64,000 nt of DNA, from contig NC_052679.1 in NCBI RefSeq assembly GCF_016802725.1, positions 10,760,138 through 10,824,137 on the forward strand, read 5' to 3'. The first letter of the stretch is position 1. Every line of letters starts with the position of its first letter. The notes beneath the pieces are model-generated. The model had not been told where the DNA came from. It worked only from the letters and a program-made list of their open reading frames with translations, and did no database searches. Source of the stretch: Solenopsis invicta (taxonomy: Eukaryota; Arthropoda; Insecta; Hymenoptera; Formicidae). Shown in pieces: positions 1 through 13,900 of this stretch. A program made the position numbers and the translations under genes.

Positions 1-662
1 TAACTTAGATGTCGTGCCTAGGCGAAAAATCGCCTTCGTTTAACATCTTCCCTTATCGGTCTATAAGACTGATGTTACAGTTTAAAGATTAAAGGAATTT
101 TTTTTTATGTAACATAAATACTTGATAAAATTTTTGAGAATAGATTTATAATTAGTAGGCACTTCTGAATTTTTTGATTGTAACGTTTTCTTCAAAATCT
201 TTCTAAAATAGCATTAAATCTTATGCAAGAGAGTTTTAAGTAATCGAGTAATTTAATTGTAAACAAAATAAATTTTTAAAAACTATTCATAAGAAAAGAG
301 TTTAAAGAATATTTTCTAATTACAAATTGAAATTTTATTATTTTAGTGTAAAAATATGAATTTTTTATAAATTATATGATTTTCTTAAATATTACATTAG
401 TGAAAATGTGGCAATGTCGCTCGTTACTACAATTAAATTATTATAATAAACAATTTCTTTTTGATTTTTTTATTATACATTAATATTTGTCAATGAAAAT
501 AAAATATTTTGAATTAACAAATTATAGTTTGTATTACTTAAATCTCTGCAACTACCTTCGAATTTGTTTTTAAGCTAGAGAACTTCCTTAGTATGATAGT
601 TTATGTGTTTGTGTCCATATTTTGGTATATATAATAAAAAGTAAAGTCTTATCTAATCTTAC
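1..662. other. ZFYVE26 intron 14 (partial), no other feature
   Basis: AT-rich intron sequence. A minus-strand reading near 10-60 was considered for the terminal exon but does not resemble the expected spastizin C-terminus. Nothing else was seen. Confidence 0.6.
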
Positions 663-916
663 TCTGAGTTCTGTGTCGATTATTAATCTGACTAAAGTAT
701 CTATATGGTTCTTGAGCGTTGGATTCTGTTCGCTGTACGAATGAGTTAACAATAATTTGACACAATGCGCCAAAACATGATCAGAAATAACGTGGGCACT
801 GGGCGTTCCAGAGCTGCGGCAACACTTGATCAATTGTTCGATTGCAGCTACGTCATTTCTTAAAGCCAATACATGGCCAGCTAAAGAATACACCTTTTGT
901 TGTGGAAGATTATAAT
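663..916 (-). CDS. ZFYVE26: ZFYVE26 exon 14
   Basis: The acceptor ATTTCACAG gives two bases completing Asp from exon 13, then YNLPQQKVYSLAGHVLALRND and the helix ending LIIDTELR at donor CTCAGA/GTAAGA. The vertebrate protein continues about 60 residues past this point, so one more exon is expected beyond the left edge. Positions 1-662 are intron with nothing else recognisable. Confidence 0.93.
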
Positions 917-3900
917 CTGTGAAATTAATATATTAACGAAATATTAATTCATTTAGCAACATATATTATTATAAAATTGCATTTCAGTTATATGTATATG
1001 TATAATTATTATATTTTATTTTTCTAAAAAAAAACAATCACATCACCTTGGTAAGTATTTTTTAAATATTTTAAAGAATTTTTTATAATTTTTAATTATG
1101 ACGACTTCTAAAAAAAATATTTTAAGTTTTTTCCATATTCTTCAAAATTTATAAAATGTGATATCTTAAAAAATATCAAATTTCTCACATATGATTAAAA
1201 AAAAAAATGTAGACATTTCTTATATTTTTAGGGAGTAAGATAGGGTATTTCTGTATCGTGCGATTCAAATGCAGGAGTCACAATGAAGTATATGCCTTGT
1301 AAGCGCTACAATATTATTTAACATTAAATAATATTAAAAAAAAATAAATTTCTATAATATATTAAATTTTATTATAAAATTTGAGCGGTAAACGAGGTCG
1401 AGTCGAGCAATTTTCAGATTTAATCAATAATAAATTAAATTTATGATATATCTAAGAAACAAATTTAATACATAAATTTACTACATAAATATGTTTCGGA
1501 CTTGTCCTTCAGTATGTTACAATTTTGAATGTGTCGTTTACATAAATATAATGATTTTAGTCTGAAAATGTAGAGTGATGACCCGAGTACATAATTAAAC
1601 TGTCAATAGTAGAAAAACAGTCAAACTAAGTAGTGTCTCGATCTTACTAGCAGTCATCTTTCTAAGTCTATTCAGTCGAGATCAGACCGCCGGTGTGTTA
1701 AGATCATATACAATGTTATCGTGCTGCTTCAACTCTGTTCAATATCCTTATAGTCTCACTGAATTAATAATGTAATCTGATGACACAATAGGCTTGAAAA
1801 GATGACTGCTAGTAAAATCGAGACACTGCTTAGTGTGTTTTTCTACCATTAATTATGTACTCGGGTCATCACTCCACGCTTTCAGACTAAAATCATTATA
1901 TTTATGTAAGCGACACATTTAAAATTGTAACATATTGAAGAAGGACAAGTAAGACCGAAACATGTTTATATAGTAAATTTATGTATTAAATTTGTTTCTT
2001 AAATACATCATAAGTTTAATTTATTATTGATTAGATCTCAAAATTGATCGATTCGACCTTGTTTACTCTTTTTATACGAATACATAATATTATATGGAAA
2101 GAGCAAAGTGAAGTTTGAAAAGATGAATCGACAATTATTTCAGAAAAGACAATTGTGAAAAAGGTAAGACCATATAATATATTGGGTGTACAACTTAATT
2201 CGGTCCGTTTTTTTGCTTGAAAAACGCATTTATGATAAAATAACGCATGAACAATAAAATAAATTAATACCTTATTCAAAGTATTGTCCATCGCTAGCCA
2301 CTACTTTTTCTCATCTTTCTAGATGAGAAAATCATTTTTCTCATCAATTTATGGATTCTAGCGCGGAAGAAGCGTTTATCTTTTGAAGCTAAGAATAAAT
2401 CGAGCCAATTTTTGATACCCTGTTCTGAAGTGAAGCGTATTCCAATCAAAGCGTACTGCATCGATCGAAACAATGGTCGGAAGGGGCAAGATCTGGGCTA
2501 TAAGGCGGGTGAACCAAAACTTTCTATCCGCTATTTTCCAAATAGTTTTTAACCGGAACAGCAACATGAGGTCGAGCGTTGTCATGGTGAAAGATTATGG
2601 ACTCGTGTCTGGTCGCATATTCTGGACGTTTTTCGGCTATAGCTCGCTTTAAACGATCAATTTTTGCCTGTAAAAGTCTCCCGTGATGATTTTACCAGGT
2701 TTTAGCAGCTCATAGTGGATCACACCCTTCTGATCCCACCAAATACAGAGCATTACCTTGGCACCATGGATATTCGACTTCGGCGTTGATGTTTCCGGTT
2801 GACCGAGCTTTACATACAATTTTTTGCGTTTCGGATTGTCGTAGTGAATCCATTTTTCGTCTCCGGTAATAATTCGATGCAGAAAAGACTTCTTTTTGTA
2901 CCGTTCAAGCAATATTTCGGACATGTAAAATTGTCGTTTGATATCTTTCGATTTCAATTCGTATGGGACCCAATTTCCTTGCTTTTGGATGTATCCCGCA
3001 GCTTTGAGTCGTTTCGAAATAGCTTGTTGAATAACTTCCAATGTTTTTGCGAGCTCTTCTTGCGCTTGACACAAATCTTGATCGAGTAATGTTTCTAATT
3101 CTTCATCTTCAAACTTTTTCGGTTGACCAGAACGCTCTTTGTCTTCAACACTAAAATCACCACTTTTAAATCGTCGAAACCATTCTCTGCAAGATTTATC
3201 CAATGGTGCAGATTCACCGTACACTCCCACAAGCATTCGATGCGCTTCAGCTGCACTTTTCTTCCAATTGAAACAAAAAATCAAAACTTCCCGCAAATGG
3301 TGCTTGTTTGGAACAAAGCTCGACATTTTCAACGCACTAAAAATTAAACTTGTTGTGCAAAACTCAAAGGCTTGTAAACAATGTTTGATTAACAGATGTT
3401 GACATTTCAGCAAAAATCAGCTGTCAACCATTTACAGCACCTAGAGCCATTTTTTGAAAACGGACTGAACTAAGTTGTACACCCAATATTTAAAATCATA
3501 CAACAAATACTAACCTTGCATTATTCTGAAAGCTATGCCAAATCCTTCTCCAATATCACGACCGCATAATATAGCTAAAACGGCCAAGTGTATTTTCTGC
3601 TGTTGATTACCGAATAAGGTGGGCAACTGAAGTGTCTGAGAATTATCGCTGTCAATATCCGGAAAGAGATTTAAAAATTCAGCTGAGGCTCTCCCTTCCT
3701 TTTCGCTGTTTGCCAGGAATTTAACAATTTCCGTCTGTCTACATATAGTGTTTATATGTCTGTCTATTTCCGAGGGTTCCATTTCCATCGCTACAGTATT
3801 TTGACCGCTGTGATCACCCTGATAAGAAATTTTTAATGGAATTTTACTAATAATTATAATTAAAGAAAGAAAAAATGGTTAGGTAGCTTATACAATTTAA

Positions 3901-6900
3901 ATTGTATAAGCCTGCATATAACAATTTTTGGAATTGCCGATATAAAAGTATGGTCAAAATTGTTAAATATATTGTTTGAACAATAATTGTTTGAAAAATT
4001 TGATTTTAATAAAATCTAATTGCATCATTAAATTATACAAGAAAAATACATATAAATACTGCATTTTTTCCACCATCCTATTTGTAAAATAATGATTGTT
4101 TATATGTGACATATTACATATTATATTTGATAATTTTGACCATAGATTTATAATCAACAAATCATGTAGATGATTATAAACATAAGCGGACCATTATTAT
4201 ATTTCTTTTTTTAAATCTTTTAATACAACACGTATGTTTTATAGATTTTAGATTGCTGAAAACAAATTCGTAAAAAAAATTATTCTATTTTGGCTCAAAA
4301 GTACTGAAAAATGCTATTTTTAGTATTTTTAAGTCTTATTTTCTGTGAAATGTGATAGAGCAATTTCATTATTTTTGGATTTGTTTTCAGCGACAAAAAA
4401 TCTGTAAAAATCATTTTGTCTAAATTGTGGTCTAAAATTCGTGTCACACAGTTTAACAATTATTTAAGAGTTTTATATGTGTTGATATTAATTTTTCTTA
4501 GATTTTAATCTTTCTTGATAAATTAAAATTTTTTAAAGATTATTATTAGATCCAACTTAAAAACTCAACAAAGCTTCAGCAAAGAAAACGACTTGCCATT
4601 TCAAGGGCCAAAATCAGCTCATTTTAAGCATCCTTTCAATGATATTTTGTTGAATTTTATATTTTGAAACAATTTAATCAGTAATTTTACTAAAGTTTCA
4701 TAAAAAAATTATTACAATTATTTTTAATAAAACTTTCTCATTCTTTAATTAAATAGAGGAGAAGAGAGTAATATGGCATTCATTTTCATTTTATTGAATA
4801 CCTTTGTTTATAATTAATATTTTCTATTGAAACTTGAACGATTACATTCGTCAGAATGTTGTTTGACAGATTCCAGATTCAAAGAGTAATAAAATATATA
4901 TTATTTAGGACGTGATTTATAAAAATCTACTGCACTGCATAATCGATGAAAAAAAAGTGGTTGTAATACGGCTATGCATAAAAATAATTTTAAAAAATTA
5001 GTTTAATTTAAGGCTCCTGAGTACTCGCCGCAGCCATATTGAAGTCATGACGTCAGGAGCGAGAAATTGCGTAAAATGACACGTAATTTTGTCAAACATG
5101 CCATTTGTAAATAAAGCCAATTTGGATAAAACAGATTAATCAGATGGCTTTAAAACACTTCTAAATATGGGTCACGACTATCCTTTTTTCGCTTAGCAGT
5201 CAGTAAAAAGTACGTAAAGTGACGCCTATTCAGACAGGAAAACATACGGATAGCTATTGAAAGAAGTGAAAAATACTTTTATGTATAAAATTCAAAGAAA
5301 CTTTATTCGTGGTCTATTTTTACGAATTTGGTAAATACGAGACAAGTCATATTTTCACAATGAAACACATAATAACAAAATGACATGCACAATAACATTT
5401 CATCGTCAGTCTGTCATGTTTCACGTGTATTAGTACTAATTTTGTCCGCGACGGAATGTCGCTACCGTTAACGCGGAGTTCTCGACTGAAAAGTCAGGAG
5501 CCTTAAAAGAAACACCGTACCTTGTAACAAAATTATATATTTTTAATTTTCCATTGTTTAAAATTTTCCTGCATTCAGAAGCTTTAGAAATACCAAAAAT
5601 TCATTAAAAATATCATTTTATCCCTGTTTAACATTAAACAAGCATAAAATGATGGTTCTAATGTTTCTAAACACCGCTCTTTAGAATGACAATCGATTTA
5701 TCAAAGAAATATTTCGATATAAAAATTTCTTAAAAAACCATATTAACAAATTTCTATGTTATTGTTTTAACTTTATATAACTCGAAATGTATACGACCGA
5801 ATAAAAAGTGAAATAACAAAAAAATATTTGAGTGTATGTACTTTCGCGTGATAATATACTTAAGTTTAAGAATATTGAGGAAGTGTATGTAATTAAAGGT
5901 GAAAGTGTACCTTGAAAAAGTTTAGAAGTGCTCAAAAGTAAAAATGCCTTACAACAAATGTCAGTCAGTATAGGTATATGAGCATTATTAAAAAACGGCG
6001 GGCTACTAAACGAATAACTCCATGAGCAATTGTTAGAATACGTCACCTAATAACGGAAATAATAGGGGTAGTCAACAGTAGTACCCTCTTCTCCTCTACA
6101 ATTAATAATTTTTCTTTGAATTTATACTGAATTCTTATTAAAATATCATCTTTTTTTTTTATTAAATGCAAACCATAATCTTTTCAGCAAAATAAAATTG
6201 AAATTTCATCGAATTTAATAAAACATCAAGCTCATCAAAATTTCATTAAAATTTTTGTACCAGAACAGAGTTCTTTCTTCTCTTAGTGAAGCTCTCCAGT
6301 TGTAGTTCTGACTCTAAGTGCTTTTGAGCATCTTGCAATAAATGCGCCCTGTTGTGTAAGTCTGAATAGGTGTTCGCCTCATCAGTGTAGAAACGAATAC
6401 ACGTCATCGATGCTCTCACGCAATCCCGCATAAAAAGCTGTATCTGATACAAAATATGCCAATATTGCTTCCTTTCCATGAAGAGGCACACCGATATTAG
6501 GTATTTCCTCCAAACAACTAAGGTGGGATCTCTTGCCTTCATCGCGTCATGAAGTTTCTCGACGTACCCGTTCCTCAAACAGTATAAATAGACTCCGTTA
6601 AGAAATAAATCGCGCTCTATGTCGTTGTCCAAAATGTATGCCACACACTTGTCGAACTCTTTGTACCTCAGGAAGAATTGTAAAAGAGAGGTATAACTTC
6701 CGTACGCTAGCAGATAATACAGACTCTCCTGATAGTAAATCGTCTGATTGGCGGGCATTAAATATTTAACATTGAACTGATTCTGGCTCACGGCTTTCAA
6801 GCTGTTGAGCGTTTGCAGAATTTCCTGTGCTGCATCGGACTTAGGTTGTGGGTTTGGATGCTGCGTGCGGGACCGATGTATACTCAGGATATCTAATATC

Positions 6901-7881
6901 TGCAGGATCTCCGTCAACAGTGGTGGATCCTTCAGCGGTCGACACTTGGAGTACTCGCTTCTTTTCAAATAACTGCCTTTGCATGCCTTTTTCTCCATCG
7001 TTTCCATTGACTCTTCTCTAGAGTTTTCGACCGGACTTTCCTTAGGGCAGGACAGTACGACCCAATCGTCGATATCCTCGTGCACAATCTTGTCGAGGCA
7101 GTGATGAAACTTCTCCTTCGCTTGATCCAAGTATCCCACCTTCAGACAGGCCTTTCCCCACGCGGCCCACACGCCCTGTGTGTCGAGTCCCGCCTTCGTG
7201 CTAACGTCTAACGCTAATGTCCAACGTTCCTTCTCAGTGAGAAGATCACGCAATTTCCTCAGCGTGTGTTCGTCCAAGTCATCTGTTGGTATAAGTGCTA
7301 CGCAGTCGGAATGGACCAGAGTCGCAAGTAGATCCACCTGCGATAGGAATCGGTCGCAGTGAGCGAGACCAGTGTTAAAACCGAATTTCGCGCATTTCAT
7401 TTTGGCAGCAACTAGCAGAGAACGTATCATCTTGATAATCACTGCGTAGTCAACTTCGGGATTTATCCTGCCATTAACGGGCTGAAGCAATTGCTTCATC
7501 TCATCACAACGATCCAGTAGGAAACTGTACGGTAAAAGAAATGAGTCCATAAACAATCGTAAACCGAAGCAAAGTATCTTAAATTAATTTGAACGTCACA
7601 TTTAATAATGATCAAATATCTTAAAAAACTGTAAAAATCTTATTGCAAAAAATATTTAAAATATTAAAAAACAAAATTAAAAACTAAAAATAATACTAGC
7701 TTTTAATTGCAAAATGTTCTTTAAACTTCATTTTTTCTAATGAATAGTTTTCTAAAATTTGTATATTTTATTTGCGATTAAATTACAACTCTTCTTTTCA
7801 AAAGATTCAATGGTATTTTAGAAAATTATTAAAGAAATATTTAATTAAAGCAAATGATCAAAAAATTTGTAAAAAATTCAA

Positions 7882-7923
<42 letters not shown>

Positions 7924-10900
7924 CATAAACTTACTGTCAACATTTCATTAGGTTTTTATATTATATAAAAAAATCGAGAAAACATTTTTTATAAAATAAA
8001 CTTCTTTTGATATTTTGATAATTCTTAATTATATCCTTTCTGCTAAGAAATTTTAGAAATTACCTAGTGTATATTTTAGGATCAAAATGCAAATTAAGAA
8101 TAGCAAGACACAGAGAAATATTCGGTGCATGTTCGAATGAGAACTCTTCTCTTATAGTATGATTGTGCCTCTCATCTTTTGTTAATCGCCAATAATCAAA
8201 TAGCTCACTGCTGGACGTCGATGGAATATTTTGCGCCGCGCGTATCTGCAATACTGTTTGACGTTTGCAATCATCGCACACGCGTACTAATACGGAACTG
8301 GGATAACCAGCAACTTGCATGCGATGCTGAGAACACACGGCGCAAACAACGCGACCACATCGTCGACAGTGATGTCGTCTGTTAAACATCGAAAATATCA
8401 CAGTCTTGCAGCAACCACATTCTTTTGCCTGTTAAACAAACAATTTTGTAAAATTTATGTAAATTTTATAACTAGAAGACATATATGCATTCCTTCATTT
8501 TGGACAATTTTATACATATACAAATGCACAAACACACGCTCATAAAATATTGTCCAAAATTAAAGTGACCTTCATGAGGTTTTATCTGTTACTCGTTATC
8601 CGTTAAAAAGTTATAATCATAAAAAGATTGTAAAAATTATTTCTATAATTTACATAATATAGGAAATTTTAATGAAAAAAATAGCCAATATATATTGAAC
8701 CTGTATATACAGGGTGTCCCAGAAAGGGTGAGGAACGAGCCGCTTTGAGGACGAAAGGCAATGAAAAGGAATAAAAAAGTCTTATATCATTTTGCGATAT
8801 TCACTATAATTATCGAGTTATAAAATAAAACGTCTGAGCCAATGTACAATGACGTCGCGCCATCGCGCCTATCTCGGTGGCGGTGACGCGCGGTGAAGGA
8901 GGTAATATTTCGCTATCTGAAATGGCATGGCGCGAGACGATATGAATTTGCAGTACCGCGCGTCCACTGCAAAATCAATATGTTATTTTAGCTAAAGAAC
9001 GAAGTTGTTTTACAAAAAAATAATGCAATTTGCAAAATCTAACTACACATTTCTTTTATGAAATCATGCAACATTTAAAGATTCAAAAATTATTAAAACA
9101 TATGCAATCGCTGAAACTCTTCTTAAAATATGAGCATTGAACAGTCTGCTAGAACTACTGAAAACTGTCGTTAGAACTGCGATAAATTGTAATCAGCATA
9201 ATACTATTTATCCGAGTGTTATCATGTTTAATATGAAAAGTTTAAAAAAATGGTAATAATTTAATTTTTTTCTTGAAATTACACATAATCGTGAGATTTG
9301 AATAGTATTAATTAGAACTGTTGTTCGAAGGGATAATCTTTACTATGTTCTTATACTTTAGAGTAGAGGGAGAGGTGTTATGCTACATTCGCAAAGTTAA
9401 CTACATTATTTAACTTTTGGTTATTCGCTATAAAAAATGCTATAAATATTACGAAGAACGAAATACTTAATAATTGTGATCGGGAGTGTATAACGTTGAC
9501 GCGAGCCTTGGTGCGGTGCGACGATATGAGGAAGCGGCGGTGCCAAACTATCTTTCACCTCGCCGCGCGTCACTCACCGTCGTTTACAGTCGGACCGCGA
9601 TGAGCGGTTCTACGACTCAGACGGACAACCGCTTGTCTCTCCGCGCGCTCCCCAGATAGAACACAAAGTTCATAATGATATCATCAGGATATCATCATAA
9701 CTTTATTTTTTATTTAAAAGTCACCGATAAGCAATGACGCAAAAATGATTTAAAAATGAAAAAGAAATTATACACTATTTATAGACAAAATCATTCTTTA
9801 TAGTTTCCAAAATACTTATATTGTTTTAATATAATGTTAAAACAATGTAAACAATAGAAAATACAATTATAAATGAAAATTAAAATATGTGACTTTATTA
9901 TGATCGCTGGATGAGATATGACACCGTCATTATGTTCCTATAGTGTTTTGCTTATTATAGGTTAATGTGTTTCTACAGGGTGTCCCAGACTAATGTATAA
10001 AAATTATCACGATGAGGTAGAAGGGATCGAGATAAATGAAAAAGTTTAATACCATTTTGCGATATTTGCAATAATTTTTGAGTAATAAAATATTAAGGTC
10101 AGGCGAATAAGAGCGCGCGGAGAGACAAGCGGTCGCTCGTCTGAGCCGTAGGACCGCCCACTGCGGCTCGATTGTAGGCGACGGTAAGTGGCGCGCGGCG
10201 AGAGAAAGGATAGCTTGGCACCGCATCGTGTCGAGCCGGGCGGTCTTACGGCTCAGGCGACCAACCGTTTGCCTCTCCACGCGCTCTTATTCGGCTGACT
10301 TTAATATTTTATTACACGAAAATTATTGCAAATATCGCAAACTATTATTAGACTTTTTGATTTATCTTGATCCCTTTTACCTTATCGTAGTAATCTTTAT
10401 ACATTGGTCTGGGACACCCTGTATATGAGAATGTTGATTTCAAAATACATACAGTTATGAATGTGGAATACCTCATTTAAATTTTATAGTTGGTGAATGT
10501 AGATAATTCAGCCGAATCAATGTGTAAGGCCCCACGCGAACAAGTGAGTGCTGGCGCCACCGCTAGGCGGCTACACCGCGGGGGATCTTCTCATGAGTCG
10601 AGTGCGGTCACAAGCGTTATATCTAGGCGCCACCGCGACCAACTCACCAACTCACACTTTAGTGAGTCTTAATTAAGAGCTGTTTAATATAACCTTGAGA
10701 CGAATACTCGCTCTTATTTTTTTCAAATGTGACGTTTATGTAGAACGGTGTTCCACATAAAATTTTACATTTGTATAACATGCCGTCAATATGCTGTTAA
10801 ACGCGCAGACAGCAAATCGATGGCAACAGTTGCTGCTATCATACGTATCCCTACCGCAAATTTACTTTAGAACATTATATAATAGAAAAAATGTCTATAG

Positions 10901-13900
10901 TTTTCGTACGTTCATTATCTTATTAAAAATTATAAAAATTGTTATAAGAAGAACCCCATTCCGTACATGCAATGCCTGATTCAAAAAACACATTCAGAAC
11001 TATAGATATTTTTTCTACAGTGTTCTAAAGTAAATTTGCGACAGGGATAAAATTGTGATTCCTTTATTACGATTTCCTTTAGTACGTAGTTAAAAAATCA
11101 CTTAAAAATCATTTCTATATCAAGAATTCATCACAAAATCATCATAAAAAGTGTATCAAATGACGTCATGGTGATTTTTCCATGAAATGACTTATATTTG
11201 CTGTCATCGTGATTTTATTATGATTTCGTGTTCTACCTGGGTCTTATTCGTTTGATTTTAATATTTTATAACTCAAAAATTATTGCGAATATCGCAAAAT
11301 AGTATAGAACTTTTTGGTTTATCTCGATTCCTTTTACCACATTGTGACAATCTTCTGGGACACTGTACATACTAAAAAAAATTTATATATACAGGGTCTG
11401 ACAATTAATGATAAATTTCTCGCATGTAGGTAGAATAGATCAAACTGAGTCGAAAAGTCCTGTACCATTTTGCGATCCTCGCAATAGTTAACAAAATATA
11501 AATTAATAAAAATTCCGAATTAGTCCTGTCTATCGCCAAATCCAAGCGCGTGATCGAGATTGCTAAGCGCGCAGGGCGTGGAGTTTACTGCTTTACGCGG
11601 GCCGCGTTACGCGACGTTCCTGCGTAGCCGTTGGTAATCTCAATCGCGCGCTTTAATTTGACGGTGGTCGGGATTAATTCAAAATTTTTATTAATTTATA
11701 ACTCGTTAACTATTGCGAGGATCGCAAAGTGGTGCACAATTTTTCAACTCAGTTTGGTCCATTCTACCTACCTGCAAGAGATTTATCATTAACCCGGCGA
11801 GTATGTGGTAAAGAAAGATTACTTTGAGTATGTGGCAAGGTGTGACATATTTCAACACAATAGTGAAATCTGTGAAATTTTATTTACCCCAGAATCACGT
11901 CAAATAACTGCAATATATTATAAAAAGGGATAATATAAGAAACAATTTCAATAAAAAGCAAATAATATTAAGCTCTAGCTACTCAAAGTTGCTAAAATGT
12001 CGCAATAAAAAATAAAAAATATACCAATGAAAAGAACAGGTGGAGTATGTCACACCCCGCCACGGACTCGCCGGGTTAATTGTCAGACACCCTGTATATA
12101 AATTATTTAAAAAGCAAAAAAATCATTAAAAAATGCTTGATTATTATTTTACATGTGTATCTTTTAATTCAGTAGTAATGAATTGTTATAAATGCTTTTT
12201 TAATTACCCTATCATTTGGGATCCATTCCTCTTTCGTGGGCACATTAACAGGCATAACAAATTCGTTATTTTCCACTTCAAGATTAGATTGAGATATGTT
12301 TTTGGCTTTATTTTCAATACCATCACGTTGGAGCGACACGCGAAAGTCTAGTGATTTTTTGGCATAAAACCTTATAACTTTGTCAAAATTATTAAAACCT
12401 ATATCAGGATGTTCCAAATTCTCTTGCAGTGCGTTTAAAATCATTTGGATATTTTCAAATTTACAATTCATTAATAATTGCTCCAACATCAATAATGGTT
12501 CTTTTATCAAATGAACGTATAATGCTCTGTCTTTGTTTTCCAATATCTTCAGAATTTCCAATCCCACCAAGGTTTTCCGATACTTCGGACGCTCCGCCGT
12601 TTTGCAGTGTTCCAATAAATAGTCGGCGATAAACTGCAAAGCGCTGGTAGATTCTAATTGCTTAAGAACTCCTTTACATATCTTTAGCGATTGGCTCAAT
12701 GGTAATGCTTGAAGAAACTGAAATATTTATTATTAAACCATTGATAAGTAAGTGTTTTCAAATAATAAGTGTTTTCAAAGATAAAATTTGGTAAAAATTT
12801 TTCTTAAAAGTTTTTATATAATTTGTCAAAATTTTTAAAAATTGCTGTATGATTTTATAATTTTTAATAAAAATTTTCTCAGATTTTTTAATTTATGAAT
12901 TAGTTATATTAGTCATATTCCTTTATATACATATATTACAAAATGTTGAATTTGTACTTTTTAATACAAATCTTAATTTTTGTATCTGTCAAATCATCAG
13001 AAAACAGAAATCTGAGTTATTTTTTGAGCCTTTTGGTACTTTAAAATATGCTTTTTTATCAAGATTTTTTTGTTTTCCTCTATTATGAGTTATAAAGAAA
13101 GAAAGTTCCTCTAAAGAAAGTTATAAATTTTTCAAGCAACTACAATAAAATAATGTTTTTCTTAGATCAATAAATAATATATTTTAACACACAATTTTGG
13201 TACTTATTATGATTCTATACTCTGATACTTCATTGACAAAAACCAAACAGCTCGGACATAAATTCGTCCACTTCGCGCAGGTTCCCTTTTCTATTTGGAT
13301 AGGCCCGTATAGGCTCGTATGCCAGCGAGTTTAAGCATATGGCATCAGAACATATCGTTATAATTATTTATTCACAAAATAATACCGTCGAACAAATTGA
13401 TTCCATATTTTTGAAAGAAGTTTAATGATGAATAAAAATGAATAATTTGTTTACATCATATTGGAGGTTATAAATTAATTTAAAAATTTAAAGTGTCCTT
13501 TTTAGTGTGAGTTCACTACAAGACAATTTTTGGATTCTTTAAATATTTAAAGTGTTTTCTTAGTATTTTTTAATTTATGAAGTTTTCTTTTAAGCTTTGA
13601 AGCTTTTAAAAAGTCCCATAAATAGTTTCCAATAAATAACTTAAGTATCGGTTCAGGGTGAAAAATTGCCTATTTCTAACATCCTCCTTTAATAAATTGT
13701 ATAAATAATCAGAAGTAAACTTTTTGATAATCTAAGCCCAGACTCTAACATGTATTTTGTATACAGTACTAGATAGTATACTTCGTTCTCTTCACTATAC
13801 TGTCCATATGCGCAGATCGATTCGATTTCTCTCAGTGAATAGAGTATAAAGTACGTTTGAATAGACATCCCAGTAAACAAAAATGAATTTAAATGGAAAA

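Larger units (their letters stand above)
9651..11241. mobile_element. CCCAG..TAGAACAC element inserted in the preceding element
   Basis: The ends CCCAGATAGAACACAAA and GTGTTCTACCTGGG are inverted repeats. They interrupt a sequence (CGCGCTC / TTATTCG) that is continuous in the copy at 9976-10421. It is itself loaded with further insertions (9976-10421, 10846-11049). No coding sequence seen. Confidence 0.6.
8710..11365. mobile_element. TA-flanked CAGGGTGTCCCAGA element, copy 1 (interrupted)
   Basis: The left end is CAGGGTGTCCCAGAAAGG after TA (8708-8709). The right end is the complement of CAGTGTCCCAGAAGATTG before TA. The GC-rich inner part at 9490-9650 matches the inner part of the intact copy at 9976-10421. 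The match resumes at 11242, so a foreign element splits it. The left part is diverged, so the outer limit is less certain. Confidence 0.55.

Noticed and set aside
1..100. Possible terminal exon of ZFYVE26 on the minus strand
   Set aside because: A short open reading after an AG near position 60 does not resemble the conserved spastizin C-terminus and stops at once. The true last exon is more likely off the window.
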